Assembly: GCF_000377505.1 (NCBI RefSeq)
Contig: NZ_KB898206.1
Coordinates: 1-64,000 of the forward strand
Direction of reading: 5' to 3'
Source of the DNA: Paenibacillus massiliensis 2301065 = DSM 16942
GTDB taxonomy: Bacteria; Bacillota; Bacilli; Paenibacillales; Paenibacillaceae
DNA: 64,000 bases
Both the position numbers and the translations under genes were made by a program. Shown piece after piece: positions 8,566-16,261 of the stretch (position 1 is the stretch's first letter; every line of letters starts with the position of its first letter). The notes beneath the pieces are model-generated. The model was not told the origin of the DNA. It searched no databases and saw nothing but the letters and a program-made list of their open reading frames with translations.

Positions 8566-9141
8566 TTAAACCCGAATACTACGCTGGAGGAAATTGCGCA
8601 AAATCTGGTGTCCATAATCGGTAATAATGGATTCGGGGTGGAATTGTACCCCTTCCACATCATACTCCTTATGGCGTAATCCCATAATTTCACCTTCAGC
8701 GGTCTCTGCGGTTATCTCCAGACAATCAGGCAAGCTGCTCCGCTCCACCAATAACGAATGGTATCTTGTTGCTGTGAACGGCGCAGGCAACCCTTCAAAT
8801 ACCGACTGGTTCTGATGATGAATTGGTGACGTCTTGCCGTGCATAAGACGCTCTGCACGAATGACGTTGCCCCCAAAAGCCTGGCCGATGGCCTGATGTC
8901 CGAGACATACACCGAAAATCGGTATTTTCCCTTTAAAATGCTCAATCACATCAAGGGTTATCCCCGCTTCATTGGGTGTACAAGGTCCAGGCGATAACAG
9001 AATATGATCCGGTCCCAGCTCAGAAATTTGCTCCAGGCTGATCTCATCGTTACGCTTCACAACGACCTCTTGCCCCAGCTCACCCAAATACTGCACCAGA
9101 TTGTAAGTGAATGAATCATAATTATCAATTACCAGAATCAT
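8566..9141 (-). CDS. pabA: Glutamine amidotransferase of ADC (and possibly anthranilate) synthase
   Basis: Supplies ammonia from glutamine to PabB. Class I amidotransferase triad residues are visible: the nucleophile in GVCLGHQAIGQAFGG, and His-Glu in VQFHPESIITDYG. It opens with MILVIDNYDSFTYNLVQYL. The ATG at 9141 is preferred because AGGAGG lies nine bases upstream; a TTG two codons earlier would be too close. In B. subtilis this subunit serves both folate and tryptophan synthesis; whether that holds here cannot be seen, since no trp genes are in the window. Confidence 0.96.
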   Translation of the reverse strand: MILVIDNYDSFTYNLVQYLGELGQEVVVKRNDEISLEQISELGPDHILLSPGPCTPNEAGITLDVIEHFKGKIPIFGVCLGHQAIGQAFGGNVIRAERLMHGKTSPIHHQNQSVFEGLPAPFTATRYHSLLVERSSLPDCLEITAETAEGEIMGLRHKEYDVEGVQFHPESIITDYGHQILRNFLQRSIRV

Positions 9142-9159
9142 CAGCAATTCCCTCCTAAT

Positions 9160-10734
9160 TTATGCCTTTTGAATATTGGCATGCTCGACTTCACTGTTCT
9201 CAACTGCCTTCATCACTGCTCTAGCTTTACTACGGGACTCGCGGTATTCTCGGTAAGGATCAGAATCAATGACAATGCCAGCACCAGCTTGTACATAACC
9301 CATTCCGTCCTTGGCCACTAACGTTCTTATAATTATATTTAATTCCATATCCCCGTTATAGTCAATCCATCCCATGGAGCCTGTGTAGGGACCACGACGA
9401 ACGGGCTCCAGCTCTTCGATAATCTCCATCGTCCTGACCTTAGGCGCACCTGTAATTGTTCCACCTGGAAATGTTGCCGCAATCAGCTCATAGGCGCTAT
9501 ATCCAGCTGCAAGACGCCCTTCTACTTGAGATACCAAATGCATCACATGCGAATAATATTCGATGGTCATTAGCTCCGGGACTTGTACCGAGCCATACGC
9601 CGCCACTCTCCCGATGTCATTACGCTCCAGATCCACCAACATGATATGCTCGGCACGTTCCTTCTCATTGGTCCATAACTCTTCAGCCATCGCCTTGTCC
9701 AATTCAGCGGTCGCTCCACGCCTGCGAGTACCTGCAATCGGTCGGGTACTGATCTTCTCACCGCTCAGCTTCACCAATAGCTCTGGCGACCCGCTTATCA
9801 GCTGGAAGTCTGGCGTGCGTAGCAGACCCATATAAGGGGATGGATTCATCAAGCGCAACCATTCATACACTTCCTCTGGCGCGGAATCCAGCTTGCGATG
9901 TTGCCGTAACGAGAGGTTTACCTGAAAGACATCGCCTTGTGCAATATATTCTTGAATACGGGTTACCGCCTGCTCGAAATCCTGCTGCGGAAAGGGAGTA
10001 GCCCATTCTTCTGTTGCTACGTTATCCGTCTGATGTGTCTGTTGTGTCTGCTGAGCTAGCCACGTCTCTCGTCTGGAACGCTGGGTCTGCTGTTCGACTG
10101 GCAATGTGGTAATGTCTTGCCATAGCTTCTGCATTCTCAAGGCCTGTTGCTGCGCGTTGGCATACATGGCCTCAAGCTGACTGTCAGACACCTCGCCCTC
10201 TGAATCCGATAGACATACGCTAACCGCACAGGTGATGACCTGCTGATGGTGATCGTAAATCCATACCTCATTCAGACGCATCCATAGATAATCAGGCAGT
10301 CCTAGATCGTCAGTGGCCTGCTCTGGAAGTCGCTCCAAGGAACGTACGACATCGTAGCTCAGGAATCCGACACAGCCTCCATGATAATAGGGCTCGTCCT
10401 TAAGCCGAGGAGCACGATACGGAGTCATCCACTGCTTCAGCACTTCAAGTGGTTGTCCCTCATTGACACTCTCCCCGTGGTGCACCAGATTCTTCAGCTG
10501 TGCATGTAATCCTTTGCCTGACAGGATCTCGACAGGCTGCAATCCCAAATACGTATACCGTCCGTCCTTGCCGCTCTCCAGCACAAATGCATAATCAGAA
10601 GCCTGCTCCCAGGCCCGACTCCAGGTAGAGGGGAGGGCCGCAGCCTCTGTCTTCAGCAGGAAGGGAAGTACATTAGTTCCTTCCTGCCACCATGTCCTCC
10701 ACTGCTCCAGTGTAATTACATCCTGTATACTCAT
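9160..10734 (-). CDS. pabB: Aminodeoxychorismate synthase component I
   Basis: Chorismate-utilising subunit that aminates chorismate in folate synthesis. The N-terminal half resembles anthranilate synthase I. The C-terminal catalytic domain has ISTRPIAGTRRRG, MLVDLERNDIGRVA, FPGGTITGAPKVRTMEII and GPYTGSMGWID. At 524 residues it is longer than B. subtilis PabB (about 470), partly from a Gln/Thr-rich insertion near residues 205-240. The PIAGT segment has Ala where E. coli PabB has catalytic Lys274 (PIKGT), so by this residue it is TrpE-like. The operon context (pabA, pabC, folP, folB, folK) argues for folate. A double role with tryptophan synthesis remains possible. Confidence 0.92.
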   Translation of the reverse strand: MSIQDVITLEQWRTWWQEGTNVLPFLLKTEAAALPSTWSRAWEQASDYAFVLESGKDGRYTYLGLQPVEILSGKGLHAQLKNLVHHGESVNEGQPLEVLKQWMTPYRAPRLKDEPYYHGGCVGFLSYDVVRSLERLPEQATDDLGLPDYLWMRLNEVWIYDHHQQVITCAVSVCLSDSEGEVSDSQLEAMYANAQQQALRMQKLWQDITTLPVEQQTQRSRRETWLAQQTQQTHQTDNVATEEWATPFPQQDFEQAVTRIQEYIAQGDVFQVNLSLRQHRKLDSAPEEVYEWLRLMNPSPYMGLLRTPDFQLISGSPELLVKLSGEKISTRPIAGTRRRGATAELDKAMAEELWTNEKERAEHIMLVDLERNDIGRVAAYGSVQVPELMTIEYYSHVMHLVSQVEGRLAAGYSAYELIAATFPGGTITGAPKVRTMEIIEELEPVRRGPYTGSMGWIDYNGDMELNIIIRTLVAKDGMGYVQAGAGIVIDSDPYREYRESRSKARAVMKAVENSEVEHANIQKA

Positions 10735-10814
10735 GAGTCATTCCTCAATTCCGCCATTCCGGCTCATCTGCTTATCTCTTTATATCATGAGCAACTGGTG
10801 GAAATCTATCATAA

Positions 10815-10857
10815 GAAAAACCCCCACCCCTGTCACTACAGCGGACAGAGATGAGGG
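10815..10857 (-). terminator. cysK terminator
   Basis: The minus strand has CCCTCATCTCTGTC pairing with GACAGGGGTGGGGG through several G-U pairs, followed by five T. It separates cysK from the pabB operon. Confidence 0.8.
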
Positions 10858-10880
10858 TATGGCTACAGATCACTATGCAA

Positions 10881-11819
10881 TTAAGCCTCGAAGTTGTATA
10901 GTGGCGTACTCAGGTAGCGTTCTCCGTTACTAGGGACAATGGCAACTACGCGCTTGCCCTTACCCAGCTCCTTGGCTACCTTGAGCGCAGCGAAGACCGC
11001 CGCACCGGAGGAAATACCGGACAGGATGCCTTCTTCCTTGGCTAGTTGACGCGCTGTCTCGAACGCTTCATCATTCTCGACATGAGTAATTACATCGTAG
11101 ACTTCCTGATTCAGGATTTCTGGAATGAAGTTCGCGCCAATCCCTTGAATTTTGTGAGGGCCAGGCTTACCGCCTGCCAGGATTGGAGAAGCAGCTGGCT
11201 CGACAGCCACTACCTTCACCCCTGGGAATTCCTTCTTGAGCACCTCTCCTGCACCTGTAATTGTACCACCAGTACCGATCCCTGCTACGAAAGCGTCAAG
11301 GCTACCCCCGATAGACTGTATAGCTTCTACAATCTCAGGACCTGTAGTCTCACGGTGGATTTTCACATTAGCCTTGTTCTTGAATTGCTCTGCTGCAAAG
11401 TATTCTGGATTCTCCTTCAGAATCTCCTCGGCCTTCTTGACAGCGCCGTTCATCCCCTCAGACCCCGGAGTAAGTACCAGCTCTGCACCATAGGCGCGAA
11501 GCAGGTTACGACGCTCCAAGCTCATCGTCTCTGGCATTACAATAATTGCTTTATAGCCTTTAGCAGAGGCCACCATCGCCAAGCCGATTCCCGTGTTACC
11601 GCTTGTTGCTTCTACGATCGTTCCGCCTGGTTTCAGAAGACCATCTTTCTCCGCTTCCTCTACCATGCTGACAGCGATCCGATCCTTAACGCTCGCACCC
11701 GGATTCTGGAACTCCAGCTTCACGTAGATCTCTGCACTATCCTCCGGCACGATACGATTCAAGCGAACAAGCGGTGTTCCACCAATCAGTTCAGTTACGT
11801 TATTAACGACTTTCGGCAT
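10881..11819 (-). CDS. cysK: Cysteine synthase A (O-acetylserine sulfhydrylase)
   Basis: PLP enzyme making cysteine from O-acetylserine and sulfide. The PLP lysine lies in NPGASVKDRIAVSMVE, the substrate loop is EATSGNTGIGLAMV, and the phosphate cradle is GTGGTITGAGE. The start at 11819 is chosen because AGGAGG is eight bases upstream; the ATG two codons before would be only two bases away. The length of 312 residues is typical. It is preceded by its own promoter and followed by its own terminator, although it sits next to the pab operon as in B. subtilis. Confidence 0.97.
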   Translation of the reverse strand: MPKVVNNVTELIGGTPLVRLNRIVPEDSAEIYVKLEFQNPGASVKDRIAVSMVEEAEKDGLLKPGGTIVEATSGNTGIGLAMVASAKGYKAIIVMPETMSLERRNLLRAYGAELVLTPGSEGMNGAVKKAEEILKENPEYFAAEQFKNKANVKIHRETTGPEIVEAIQSIGGSLDAFVAGIGTGGTITGAGEVLKKEFPGVKVVAVEPAASPILAGGKPGPHKIQGIGANFIPEILNQEVYDVITHVENDEAFETARQLAKEEGILSGISSGAAVFAALKVAKELGKGKRVVAIVPSNGERYLSTPLYNFEA

Positions 11820-11934
11820 AATCATGGCCTCCTTGGCAATAAATATATAGCTGTGATATTAAGCTTGAATGAATGCTCCAACGCTTCTGTGTGTAAAGGA
11901 TCAATTCCCGAGTAATCAGGTTGGTTTTGAGATA

Positions 11935-11964
11935 ATCATAACAAAGTTATCGTTTTGTTGTCAA
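11935..11964 (-). promoter_or_regulatory. Sigma-A promoter of cysK
   Basis: On the minus strand, perfect TTGACA (11959-11964) is followed after 18 bp by TATGAT (11935-11940). The leader to the ATG is about 110 nt. I see no S-box or T-box in it. Confidence 0.7.
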
Positions 11965-12004
11965 CTGAGAGGAAGAAGAAAGTACGATATTATTTTCAAA
12001 ATGA

Positions 12005-12048
12005 GAAAAAGCACACCAAATCGATCATCGACCTCTTCAGTGCGCTTT
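12005..12048 (-). terminator. Terminator of the PpiC-domain gene
   Basis: The minus strand has AAGCGCACT pairing with GGTGTGCTT (one G-U) around a long loop, then five T. It is about 75 bp past the stop of the upstream gene. Confidence 0.7.
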
Positions 12049-12121
12049 GTACCCATCATCTTCATCTGTATTTAGCCAGGCTTGAGGCAAACAAACTCAT
12101 AAACTCATGCTCAGTACGATA

Positions 12122-13072
12122 CTACAACGAAGGCTGATCTTCAATCAGACGAGCCCCGTATTTGGCACGCAGACTCTCCTCCAATTGATCGAGTGGCCCA
12201 GCCTGCTGGAGTGCTAGCTCTTCACGGACAGCTTCACGAATCTTGTTCGGGTTCGTCTCACCATCGGTTCGGATACCCTTAACGTACACAATGGCGAATC
12301 CTTCATCCAATGTGATGGGTCCTGCAATATCACCAGGACTTAGTGACTTGACAGCAGACATGACCTGTTCCGATATGAAGGGATCGCCTTCATCTAGCCA
12401 ACCCAGCTCCCCGCCGACATCCTTGCTGAATTCATCAACGGAATACGTCCCTGCCAGCTCCTCGAAGGACTGCCCTTGCTCTAACTTCGTCATCACTTGC
12501 TCGGCATCGGAAGCCTTGGACAGCTTGATCCACGACAGGTTCATCTGCTTGTGCGGTTGAAAATCAGCTGCATGTTCCTCTAGATACCGATCAATCTCCC
12601 GGTCATCCACCCGAATGTCCAGCGTAGCAATCTTCTCCAGGCTAAGCCGGTAAACAGCCTCAATCCTGAGATCATCACGCGAAAGACCGAACTGGTTCTG
12701 CATCTCACCATAATAAGCCTCTGGGGACTCGTACCCTTGCATCTGCCGACTCAGCTTGTCATCTATTTCATCCTGCGTAACCTGGATACCCCGCTGCTTG
12801 GCTTCCAAGGTGATGGCTTTTCGGTTCAGCATTTCCAGCAGCGTATTGGTACCGTACCGCTTCTTGAGCTCTTTAACCCATTCCTGTTCCGAAATGGATT
12901 CCCCACCGATTATAGCGGCTATGCGAGACATATCGTCCGTATTGTCCATTCCGGTCGTATCTGCATCATTCCGGGCAGGCTGGAACCCTCTATAGACCAT
13001 ACTACCCAGCACCACAACACTGATGGTTAAGACAACGACAGCCGCTAACAACCCTTTTTCCTGTCTTGTCAT
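12122..13072 (-). CDS. Membrane-anchored PpiC-type peptidyl-prolyl isomerase (YacD-like)
   Basis: Likely extracytoplasmic foldase. Residues 8-28 form one transmembrane segment (LLAAVVVLTISVVVLGS), so the rest probably faces outside. A SurA-N-like helical region (about 50-150) is followed by a parvulin rotamase domain (about 175-265, with LSPGDIAGPITLDEGFAIVYV). There is no lipobox cysteine, unlike the PrsA lipoprotein at 32996-34132. The position between hslO and cysK matches B. subtilis yacD. It is probably cotranscribed with hslO, whose stop is 25 bp upstream. Confidence 0.88.
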   Translation of the reverse strand: MTRQEKGLLAAVVVLTISVVVLGSMVYRGFQPARNDADTTGMDNTDDMSRIAAIIGGESISEQEWVKELKKRYGTNTLLEMLNRKAITLEAKQRGIQVTQDEIDDKLSRQMQGYESPEAYYGEMQNQFGLSRDDLRIEAVYRLSLEKIATLDIRVDDREIDRYLEEHAADFQPHKQMNLSWIKLSKASDAEQVMTKLEQGQSFEELAGTYSVDEFSKDVGGELGWLDEGDPFISEQVMSAVKSLSPGDIAGPITLDEGFAIVYVKGIRTDGETNPNKIREAVREELALQQAGPLDQLEESLRAKYGARLIEDQPSL

Positions 13073-13097
13073 CCCATTTGATCTCTCTTCCCGTAAT

Positions 13098-13982
13098 TTA
13101 TGCCTTGGCTTGAATCAATAGCTGTTGCAGCTCGTCTTTATCGAACTGGAAGGCTTCATTACAAAAATGGCACACGACCTCTACCTGCTCATCGTCCTCG
13201 ATCATTTGCTCCAGTTCACTTTGTCCCAGACTGATCAGCGTAGCCTCTACACGTTCTCGCGTACATTGGCATCGGAAATGAATGTCCATCTCGTCCAGCA
13301 CCTGAACATCTGGCAGCATCCGATGTAACATTTCTTCCAGCTCCAATCCCTCGTCCAGCAGGGAAGTGACTGGCGGGAGTGCTCCTACAGCATGTTCAAT
13401 GGCCGTAATCTCAGCATCGTTCAACCCAGGGAGCAATTGAATGATAAAACCACCAGCGACAATCACCGAATTATCCTCGTTCACCAGCACACCCAGCCCC
13501 ACTGCCGATGGCGTCTGCTCAGATTTGGCAAAGTAATACGTAAAGTCCTCCCCCAGCTCTCCCGAAACAATCGGAATGCTTCCACGGTAAGGCTCCTTCA
13601 GCCCCAGATCCTTGGTAATGTTAATGAATCCAGTAGTACCGACTGCACCTGCAACATCAAGCTTACCCAGCCGATTGCTAGGAAGATGCACATGTGGTTC
13701 ATTGACATAGCCCCGGACCTCACCCTTGGCATTGGCATCCGCCACGACCTGACCAATGGGTCCGTCTCCCTTCACCTGAACAGTTAGCTTCTCCTCACCC
13801 TTGAGCATAGCGCCCATCATGGCAGCGGCCGTGACCGTACGCCCTAATGCAGCAGTAGCTGTAGGAAAGGTATCGTGTCTTCTCCGCAACTCCTCTACCA
13901 GCTCAGTAGTCCGGATGGCAAAAGCACGCACCCGTCCTTCCATCGCCGTGCCCCGGATCAACCGATCTTGCTTCTTCTCCAT
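13098..13982 (-). CDS. hslO: Hsp33 redox-regulated chaperone
   Basis: Holdase that is switched on by oxidation. The 294-residue protein has the N-terminal Hsp33 domain and a C-terminal zinc centre made of CQC (in HFRCQCTRERV) and CHFC (in VVCHFCNEAF), about 30 residues apart, which is the canonical CxC...CxxC redox switch. The hinge with GALPPVTSLLDEGLELEEML is also typical. It follows coaX in the usual coaX-hslO-yacD-cysK order. Confidence 0.97.
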   Translation of the reverse strand: MEKKQDRLIRGTAMEGRVRAFAIRTTELVEELRRRHDTFPTATAALGRTVTAAAMMGAMLKGEEKLTVQVKGDGPIGQVVADANAKGEVRGYVNEPHVHLPSNRLGKLDVAGAVGTTGFINITKDLGLKEPYRGSIPIVSGELGEDFTYYFAKSEQTPSAVGLGVLVNEDNSVIVAGGFIIQLLPGLNDAEITAIEHAVGALPPVTSLLDEGLELEEMLHRMLPDVQVLDEMDIHFRCQCTRERVEATLISLGQSELEQMIEDDEQVEVVCHFCNEAFQFDKDELQQLLIQAKA

Positions 13983-14108
13983 ACCTGTACAGCTCCTTCT
14001 CTATGCACAAATGAAATTCATTGTATATGTCTCTAGTTTGTACTCATTATAGACGAAAAACACCACCAAGGCCAAACCAGGCAACACTAGTCAGGCGTGG
14101 CGGCTCGG

Positions 14109-14137
14109 TGCTTGAGATGCTGTTAGCATCTCAAGCA
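14109..14137 (-). terminator. Perfect 13-bp hairpin after coaX
   Basis: TGCTTGAGATGCT and its exact complement are separated by three bases, immediately after the coaX stop. Neither strand has a T-run after it, so it may be an RNA-stabilising hairpin rather than a true intrinsic terminator. Confidence 0.5.
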
Positions 14138-14141
14138 GTTC

Positions 14142-14909
14142 TTAGTCCCGATTGCGTTCAAATATAATACGCAGCCCATCCAGCGTCAGCAACGGAGCAA
14201 TCTCCTGAATGCTGGTCGTTTCCCCTGCAATCAGCTCGGCAAGGCCACCCGTGGCAATCACGGTTGGCTCAGCTTGCATCTCTTGACGGATACGAGCTAC
14301 GATACCATCGACCTGACCTGCATAGCCGTAGATAATACCGGACTGCATCGCACTGACAGTATTGCGCCCAATCACCTTCTTGGGCTTCTCCAGCTCAATA
14401 CGCGGCAGCTTCGAGGCACGCTGATACAACGCCTCCGTCGAAATTCCAATGCCAGGCACAATGACACCGCCCAGATAATTGCGCTGATCATCAATGCAAT
14501 CGAAGGTAGTCGCTGTACCGAAATCCACGACAACCAGCGGTCCACCATACTGCTCTACAGCCGCTACAGCATTTACAATCCGATCCGCACCAATCTCACG
14601 CGGGTTCTCATAGCGGAGGTTAAGTCCGGTACGAATGCCAGGCCCTACGATAAGTGGGGTTTTACCAATATATTTGGTACACATCTGCTCTAGGACCTTG
14701 ACCAATGGAGGAACGACAGATGAGATAATTACACCTTCAATATCCTGAAAGGATATGCTCTTCATACCAAATAAATTATGGATCAGGACTCCGTATTCAT
14801 CCTCGGTAGACTGTCTGGATGTCAGAATTCGATAGTGATGTAGAAGCTCACGATTATGATAAATACCCAGCACGATATTTGTATTGCCTATATCTACTAC
14901 AAGAATCAA
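14142..14909 (-). CDS. coaX: Type III pantothenate kinase
   Basis: First step of coenzyme A synthesis; phosphorylates pantothenate without feedback inhibition by CoA. ASKHA-fold motifs: MILVVDIGNTNIVLGIY (phosphate 1), ENPREIGADRIVNAVAA, VVVDFGTATTFDCID (phosphate 2), GGVIVPGIGISTEALY, and a late ATGGLAELI. The length of 255 residues is normal. The start is a TTG preceded by AAGAAGG at seven bases; no ATG fits. It is transcribed away from the EcsC-family gene. Confidence 0.97.
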   Translation of the reverse strand: MILVVDIGNTNIVLGIYHNRELLHHYRILTSRQSTEDEYGVLIHNLFGMKSISFQDIEGVIISSVVPPLVKVLEQMCTKYIGKTPLIVGPGIRTGLNLRYENPREIGADRIVNAVAAVEQYGGPLVVVDFGTATTFDCIDDQRNYLGGVIVPGIGISTEALYQRASKLPRIELEKPKKVIGRNTVSAMQSGIIYGYAGQVDGIVARIRQEMQAEPTVIATGGLAELIAGETTSIQEIAPLLTLDGLRIIFERNRD

Positions 14910-15182
14910 TGGGGTACCTTCTTTCTTTCATGTTAATATCCAATTGCAACCATGCTGAATCAGCTTAAGCCTATCATGCCATGATGTCAATATGATACCA
15001 CAACTCATATTTGGTACATCCTTTCCAATGTACACAACGTAACCGTGCGTGTCAATTTTTAAATCACAAAGGATTTTGCGTATACGAGCAACCTCTCGAC
15101 GAAGTCGTACGTAAAAGCCACTAAGATAGAATGATGAAATTGCGTGATTTATATTATGGAGGCATAAGCAAGGGAGGATATT

Positions 15183-16127
15183 ATGGATTCACGAGAGAGA
15201 CTGAATCAAGAGCTGGATATCATCAAGAGATGGGAACAGGAGCAAAAGGATACTGCGTGGTGGGACAAGCTGGGGAGACTGCCTTTTGCCCTGCTTGACC
15301 GGGTTCTGCCGAAGGGCTTGAAGGACAAGCTTGCCACAGCCTTGAATGAGGTTGGAAAGTTCGTACAGGATGGTGGGAAATATCTCGTACAGCCCTCGCA
15401 AATCGTCAAGCTGCTGCAGGAAGAGGCTGCCAAGGCAGGCTACCTGGATTCTTCAACCGATTCTTCAGAAGATCAACCAGCGGGGCATTCGACAGAGCAT
15501 TCAACAGAGCATCCAGTGGATTCTTCAGCAGTTCTTTCAGCAGACTACTCTTTCGCAACCGAACAGAGAGGGAAGAAGGTCAACAGCTCTCAGGAAATAG
15601 TACAGCAGCTCCCACTTGATGTGCTCGACCAAGCAGCTCAGCATATCACGGAACGCAGAGTAAAGTTCGCCGCAGCTCAAGGGGCCACTACAGGGATTGG
15701 CGGGGCCGTGACCATGATCGCGGATATTCCACTTGTCTTGGGATTGTCTCTGAAGGTTCTGCAAGAAATGGCCCTGTGCTACGGCTTTGACCCTGATGAA
15801 CCACAGGAGCGTGTCTTTATCGTGAAGTGCCTCCAGTACTCTTCTGCAGACATCGTTGGCAAGCAGGCCATTCTTGAAGAACTAGTGGACTATGACAACC
15901 CTGAGCGACAGGTACAAATTATCTCGCAGATTCAAGGGTGGAGAGAGGTTGTGCTGTCCTATCAAGAATCCTTTGGTTGGAAAAAGCTGTTCCAGCTTGT
16001 CCCCATTGCAGGTATGTGGTTCGGCTCGGTCAGCAATCGAAATACGATCCGTGATGTTGCAGAGGCTGGACAGATGCTCTATAAGAAGCGTTTGATACTT
16101 CAGCGCTTGGATGAAGCTAATTCCTGA
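15183..16127 (+). CDS. EcsC-family protein
   Basis: One of the few plus-strand genes in the window. The core at about residues 155-300 matches EcsC: GATTGIGGAVTMIADIPLVL (glycine-rich hydrophobic segment), LKVLQEMALCYGFDP, then GWKKLFQLVPIAGMWFGSVS. Residues 80-125 form a low-complexity linker rich in Ser, Asp, His and Glu. The ATG follows GGGAGG at a good distance. The cellular function of stand-alone EcsC proteins is not established; EcsC itself is encoded with the Ecs ABC transporter, which is not here. The position between coaX and ftsH on the opposite strand breaks an otherwise conserved order, suggesting insertion. Confidence 0.8.
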   Translation: MDSRERLNQELDIIKRWEQEQKDTAWWDKLGRLPFALLDRVLPKGLKDKLATALNEVGKFVQDGGKYLVQPSQIVKLLQEEAAKAGYLDSSTDSSEDQPAGHSTEHSTEHPVDSSAVLSADYSFATEQRGKKVNSSQEIVQQLPLDVLDQAAQHITERRVKFAAAQGATTGIGGAVTMIADIPLVLGLSLKVLQEMALCYGFDPDEPQERVFIVKCLQYSSADIVGKQAILEELVDYDNPERQVQIISQIQGWREVVLSYQESFGWKKLFQLVPIAGMWFGSVSNRNTIRDVAEAGQMLYKKRLILQRLDEANS

Positions 16128-16207
16128 TGTCGCATGACGATGATTGCATGGTGCTGAATAAATGAATATAGCCCCTGATGCTCTCACTCCGTGCATAGGG
16201 ACCAATA

Positions 16208-16245
16208 ATAAAAAACAAGGCAGCCTCATTACTGAGACTGCCTTG
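16208..16245 (-). terminator. Shared terminator between ftsH and the EcsC-family gene
   Basis: A CAAGGCAGNCTCA stem with a four-base loop is followed on the minus strand by a T-rich run. It serves ftsH directly and may stop the convergent EcsC-family transcript too. Confidence 0.85.
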
Positions 16246-16261
16246 TACTATTTATTTCAAC

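Noticed and set aside
11046..11915. A 289-codon plus-strand frame
   Set aside because: It is antisense to cysK and runs through its promoter; no domain features.
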